Below are positions 61,039 through 64,000 of a DNA stretch of 64,000 nucleotides, in pieces. The position numbers and the translations under genes were made by a program. Numbering within the stretch: position 1 is the first letter of the stretch; each line of letters opens with the position of its first letter. Source of the stretch: Terrimonas pollutisoli (GTDB taxonomy: Bacteria > Bacteroidota > Bacteroidia > Chitinophagales > Chitinophagaceae); the NCBI RefSeq assembly GCF_029360765.1, contig NZ_JARKNA010000015.1, forward strand, positions 62,001-126,000, read 5' to 3'. The notes under the pieces were generated by a model that worked only from the letters and a program-made list of their open reading frames with translations, did no database searches and was not told the origin of the DNA.

Positions 61039-62700
61039 CTACAAATACGGTGCAGTAAAACCTAATGCCTTCATTCCTGTTTTCACTTCCGGACAACTGG
61101 TAAACAAATCCCACAATAATCCGCTACGATAATTTTCAATCATTACTATAATTGGCCCCTGGTCAATAGCCAGGAAAGAGTTCGCATACCACAGATCATT
61201 CAATGAAAAAGCATCCCTAAAACCATATTGTGTCCAGATCTTATCACCTAACACGTAATAAAAAAACTTCAGAGCTTTCATCGACTCCTGGGGTGTATAA
61301 GGGATAGATGAAATAGCCGCAGTTGGAGCGATCACACCAACATCGTTAGTGGGTGAGCTTGCTGTATAGCTATTTGGAATATCACTGGCTGTCAGCCCCC
61401 ATACTGAATCACTATAACCATAAAAGTTCTTGGGATTGGCCTTGCAATAACTGTAATTGATCAGTGTATGATTTTTTGTTTGTGTGGCGTAATTGCCATA
61501 AGCATCTGAAAGCCCATTCGGATCGATTCCTAAAAATGAGTAATGTGAAAAAAACAAAGGACCGCCAATATCAGGACCCAGTGGCAAATTATATCCATAA
61601 TATGTATTACCGTTTTTCATCGAGCCATTCGATGCCCAGCCATTATCATAAACAATTTTCGGTACTGAATGCGTGGTTGATGAAGCAGCTAATACATAAG
61701 TGATCAAACATTCATTCCAACCCTTGATAGGCATGTTCATGATCCAGCCATTAGCATTCGACGGAGTCCAGTGCCAATACAAGGTGTTTTCATTATTTTT
61801 GCGGAACCAATCCCATTCCACTTTGTTTACAATAGTATTGATATCATCTCTCAAAGTGGCTTCATCAGCGGCTACGCCGTCAAAAAATTGTCTTGCGGTC
61901 AATAATCCCTGGACCAGGTAAGAAGTTTCAACCAAATCGGCTCCATTGTCATTTGCACTAAAAGGAATAACCTTACCGGTCTCTCCGTTTAGCCAATGAG
62001 GATAAGCACCATGAAAAGTTTCGGCGGTGTTTTTTAAAAAAGAAACCATAGTCTTCAACCTGGTTAATCCTTCTGCCCTTGTAATAAAGTTCCGATGAAT
62101 TGCGGTAACAATCGCCATTATGCCAAATCCCGTACCACCGGATGTATAGGTATTGGCATCCGTATTCCTTTCCCTGATCATCCCGCTTACAGGATGTGCC
62201 AGCTCCCAGAAATAGTTGAAGGTTCGTTTTTGAATAGAATCGAGTAAAGCACTTTCAGCAATGACCGGGAATTTTCGGGTGGAGTCGATGGTGGTGATAA
62301 ACGATCGGTCGACTTTAGCAGGCAAACTACCATTCGAAGCAGATTTCAAGAACGTAGAAATAGAAATATTATATTTTGTAAGGTTGACCAAAGGCGAGGA
62401 TGGCCGAATGACCAGCAGTGAGTCCGCATTTTGCAAGGTTGCGGAGAATGGAACGTCATTATTATTTGCGTTTTTAAAACTAATTGCCGAAGCCAGGCTT
62501 GCTTGCAATAGCGGCTGAGTAAATTTAAAACTAATCGTGGGGAGTAGATTTACATTATAAACGGTTGAATTGAAACTTCCAGAATTTATGGCAGCATAAA
62601 ACACAATAGGATTTTTTGGGTTTGAAGCAGTTTCATCTTTCTTCTTACTACAAGATCCGTATGCTAACACCACGGTTATAAAAAACAGCCACTGTCTCAT
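61039..62700 (-). CDS. GH144-like (glycoamylase-domain) lipoprotein with Ig-like domain, first in the tandem set
   Basis: 553 residues with a lipobox (VVLAYGSC, Cys17). An SbsA/Big_5-like Ig domain (about 30-137: INSGSFNSTVYNVNLLPTIS) precedes the glycoamylase-like domain (about 147-550). The acids are kept: D255 and E258 in ADLVETSYLVQG, E330 in KGWNECLITYVLA (spacing 72). HGAYPHWLNGETGK and WHWTPSNANGW are present. As the only lipoprotein of the four, it is the likely surface endo-enzyme that makes the first cuts, with the others acting in the periplasm; this division of labour is inferred. Its start follows the VCBS stop by 4 bp, so it is translated from the same mRNA. Confidence 0.87.
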   Translation of the reverse strand: MRQWLFFITVVLAYGSCSKKKDETASNPKNPIVFYAAINSGSFNSTVYNVNLLPTISFKFTQPLLQASLASAISFKNANNNDVPFSATLQNADSLLVIRPSSPLVNLTKYNISISTFLKSASNGSLPAKVDRSFITTIDSTRKFPVIAESALLDSIQKRTFNYFWELAHPVSGMIRERNTDANTYTSGGTGFGIMAIVTAIHRNFITRAEGLTRLKTMVSFLKNTAETFHGAYPHWLNGETGKVIPFSANDNGADLVETSYLVQGLLTARQFFDGVAADEATLRDDINTIVNKVEWDWFRKNNENTLYWHWTPSNANGWIMNMPIKGWNECLITYVLAASSTTHSVPKIVYDNGWASNGSMKNGNTYYGYNLPLGPDIGGPLFFSHYSFLGIDPNGLSDAYGNYATQTKNHTLINYSYCKANPKNFYGYSDSVWGLTASDIPNSYTASSPTNDVGVIAPTAAISSIPYTPQESMKALKFFYYVLGDKIWTQYGFRDAFSLNDLWYANSFLAIDQGPIIVMIENYRSGLLWDLFTSCPEVKTGMKALGFTAPYL

Positions 62701-62704
62701 GCCC

Positions 62705-64000
62705 TTAATTATTAGGTTTTAAAAAAACAATCCCCTGATTGTTCCTTGCAAGGGCCAATATTTTTTTTCCGTTGCCGGTTCTAATCCATTTAATATCTCT
62801 TATTTCGCCCTCTAAGTTTGCTAGCAGATGTTTATGCTGACTTTCATTAATTCCGAATTGAGTTGGCAGCAGGGCGTCATATCTTCCTTCATAAGGAATC
62901 ACGCCATAAAAATTGCCTCCGCCAATGAATTGATTTTTAGCTAAAGCGGGAGCAAAAGCCATTACAGGGGCCAATTGCAGTTCACTGGGAAGATCCTGCC
63001 TTATGAAGTTGCCTTTTCCATCATTGATAAAACAAGATGATGATAATACTTCTGCCTTAAGTTCCGTGTAGTCTTTAAAAAGATCGTAAAACATATATTG
63101 AACGGTTTTGCCGGCGACTTCTTCGTACTTGAGATAAGCCTTTTTTAAAACAGGTAGAGCTCTTTCCAATTCATCCTTTGCTAAAAAAGTATATTCCTCT
63201 CCATTCACGGTATAAGCCATTACCTGCTCAATGGTGCCATTATTATCAAAGTCTTTTACGTATAACTTCAATGGCCCATTTTTTCCCGCATATAATTTGC
63301 TGTTATGTCCCCAGTTGCCAGCCAGTATATCAACAAGACCGTCACCGTTAACGTCTGTAGTATAAAGTGACTGCCAAAGACCTGTTGATGCCGGAATATC
63401 CATGGCTGTGAACTTTCCTTTATTGTTGATAAAAATTTTCACGGGCATCCATTCACCGGTTACGATAAGGTCAGGCCAGGAGTCATTATTTACGTCTGCG
63501 AATGATGCAGCAGTGACCATCCCTAACGAAGAAAGTTTCATAATCTGGTCATAGTCAGATGCAAAATTTGCTTTGCCGTCATTGATATAAAAAAAAGAAG
63601 GCTGGGGCAAACCATACACTGGGGTCTTGCAAGAGTTACCAATAAATACATCTATATCACCATCCTTATCTATATCGGCAACAGCTATGCAAGACTTATT
63701 TTCATACTTCTGGGTAAATTTTTTACCGGCTTTAGTAAAATGTCCTTTCCCATCATTAAAATACAAGCGGTCTTCCAGCGCATATTCATCAGCGGGTGAT
63801 TCATTTCCTCCACTAACCACCCATAGGTCAACAAAGCCATCACCATTCGCATCAAAAAAAGTAGCGTCGACATCCTCACTGATAGCATTTACAGCAAATA
63901 CAGCGGAGTCTGATTGTTTGAATCCGCCCGTCGCCTGTTGTATCATTAAAGCACCGGGCTGAAATTTCGCCCCACAAACGTAAAAATCATCCAGTCCGTC
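62705..64000 (-). CDS. FG-GAP/VCBS-repeat protein, partial (5' end beyond the right edge)
   Basis: The frame stays open to position 64000, so 431 C-terminal residues are seen and the start is missing. FG-GAP calcium loops recur: FFDANGDGFVDLWVVSGGNE, VADIDKDGDIDVFIGN, FADVNNDSWPDLIVTGEW, TTDVNGDGLVDILAGNWG. The C-terminal third (KDELERALPVLKKAYLKYEE, NDGKGNFIRQDLPSELQLAP, GEIRDIKWIRTGNGKKILAL) matches the two full-length VCBS/ASPIC lipoproteins of PUL A. It is therefore the end of a third such surface protein, and a SusC/SusD pair is expected just beyond the window. It is followed after 4 bp by the first GH144-like gene. Confidence 0.88.
   Translation of the reverse strand, partial: DGLDDFYVCGAKFQPGALMIQQATGGFKQSDSAVFAVNAISEDVDATFFDANGDGFVDLWVVSGGNESPADEYALEDRLYFNDGKGHFTKAGKKFTQKYENKSCIAVADIDKDGDIDVFIGNSCKTPVYGLPQPSFFYINDGKANFASDYDQIMKLSSLGMVTAASFADVNNDSWPDLIVTGEWMPVKIFINNKGKFTAMDIPASTGLWQSLYTTDVNGDGLVDILAGNWGHNSKLYAGKNGPLKLYVKDFDNNGTIEQVMAYTVNGEEYTFLAKDELERALPVLKKAYLKYEEVAGKTVQYMFYDLFKDYTELKAEVLSSSCFINDGKGNFIRQDLPSELQLAPVMAFAPALAKNQFIGGGNFYGVIPYEGRYDALLPTQFGINESQHKHLLANLEGEIRDIKWIRTGNGKKILALARNNQGIVFLKPNN

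Noticed and set aside
55830..62700. True glucoamylases (alpha-glucan exo-enzymes), as the family name 'glycoamylase-like' suggests
   Set aside because: The motif set D-x-x-E and GWNE is that of GH144 endo-beta-1,2-glucanases; GH15 glucoamylase motifs are absent.

Overview
The window looks like an accessory, carbohydrate-oriented stretch of a Bacteroidota chromosome, most likely a Chitinophagaceae-type bacterium. The reasons are the AT-rich composition, two SusC/SusD pairs, SusE/SusF-type starch-binding lipoproteins, very large FG-GAP/VCBS lipoproteins of about 1100 residues, a type IX secretion (T9SS) C-terminal domain on the amylase, and a tandem set of GH144-like 'glycoamylase' proteins. 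No rRNA, tRNA, CRISPR array or transposase gene was seen.

Layout. (1) 1-5616, minus strand: a truncated lipoprotein gene, three outer-membrane barrel proteins (two are tandem paralogues), a vanadium-haloperoxidase/PAP2-like lipoprotein and a small membrane-anchored protein. (2) 5676-8818: a secreted GH65 enzyme resembling kojibiose hydrolase, a decayed 3' end of a second GH65 gene beside a palindromic repeat, and a divergent SRPBCC-type gene. (3) 8828-21481: a polysaccharide utilization locus (PUL A) of SusC, SusD and two VCBS/ASPIC lipoproteins, with a divergent LacI regulator. (4) 21631-32830: a starch locus (PUL B) in transcript order GH13 amylase with T9SS tail, NUDIX-type regulator, SusC, SusD, SusE, SusF. 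(5) 32962-44410: mostly housekeeping genes (ligA, DUF2461, YceI, asd, a lamin-tail protein, a PfkB kinase, TetR-paaE, a VOC protein) plus a broken hicA beside hicB and a 38-codon candidate gene. (6) 44538-64000, minus strand: a long degradative operon (PUL C) that enters from beyond the right edge: VCBS protein, four GH144-like enzymes, Gfo/Idh/MocA, DoxX, GMC oxidoreductase, GH43, SGNH hydrolase, GH3, sulfatase, GH30.

How it fits together. PUL B is a classical starch system: SusE/F bind starch, SusC/D import oligosaccharides and the T9SS-exported GH13 cuts starch outside the cell. PUL C looks built for a beta-glucan-like polymer. Its four GH144-like proteins all keep the D-x-x-E and GWNE acidic motifs known from endo-beta-1,2-glucanase, and GH3 would finish the oligosaccharides. 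GH30, GH43, the sulfatase and the SGNH hydrolase suggest a decorated or mixed substrate, and the GMC/DoxX/Gfo-Idh trio suggests periplasmic sugar oxidation.

Most unusual signals. First, a dispersed palindromic element is found at five or more places; two copies separate an intact gene from a second, diverged, decayed 3' end of the same gene family (GH65 and GH144), and an inverted pair is inserted in frame inside the GH43 gene. Second, a shared motif TGTGT-N6-TACA(C/T) lies in front of SusC of PUL A, SusC of PUL B (two copies 22 bp apart) and the GH13 gene, pointing to one regulator for both PULs, plausibly the NUDIX-type protein encoded inside PUL B.
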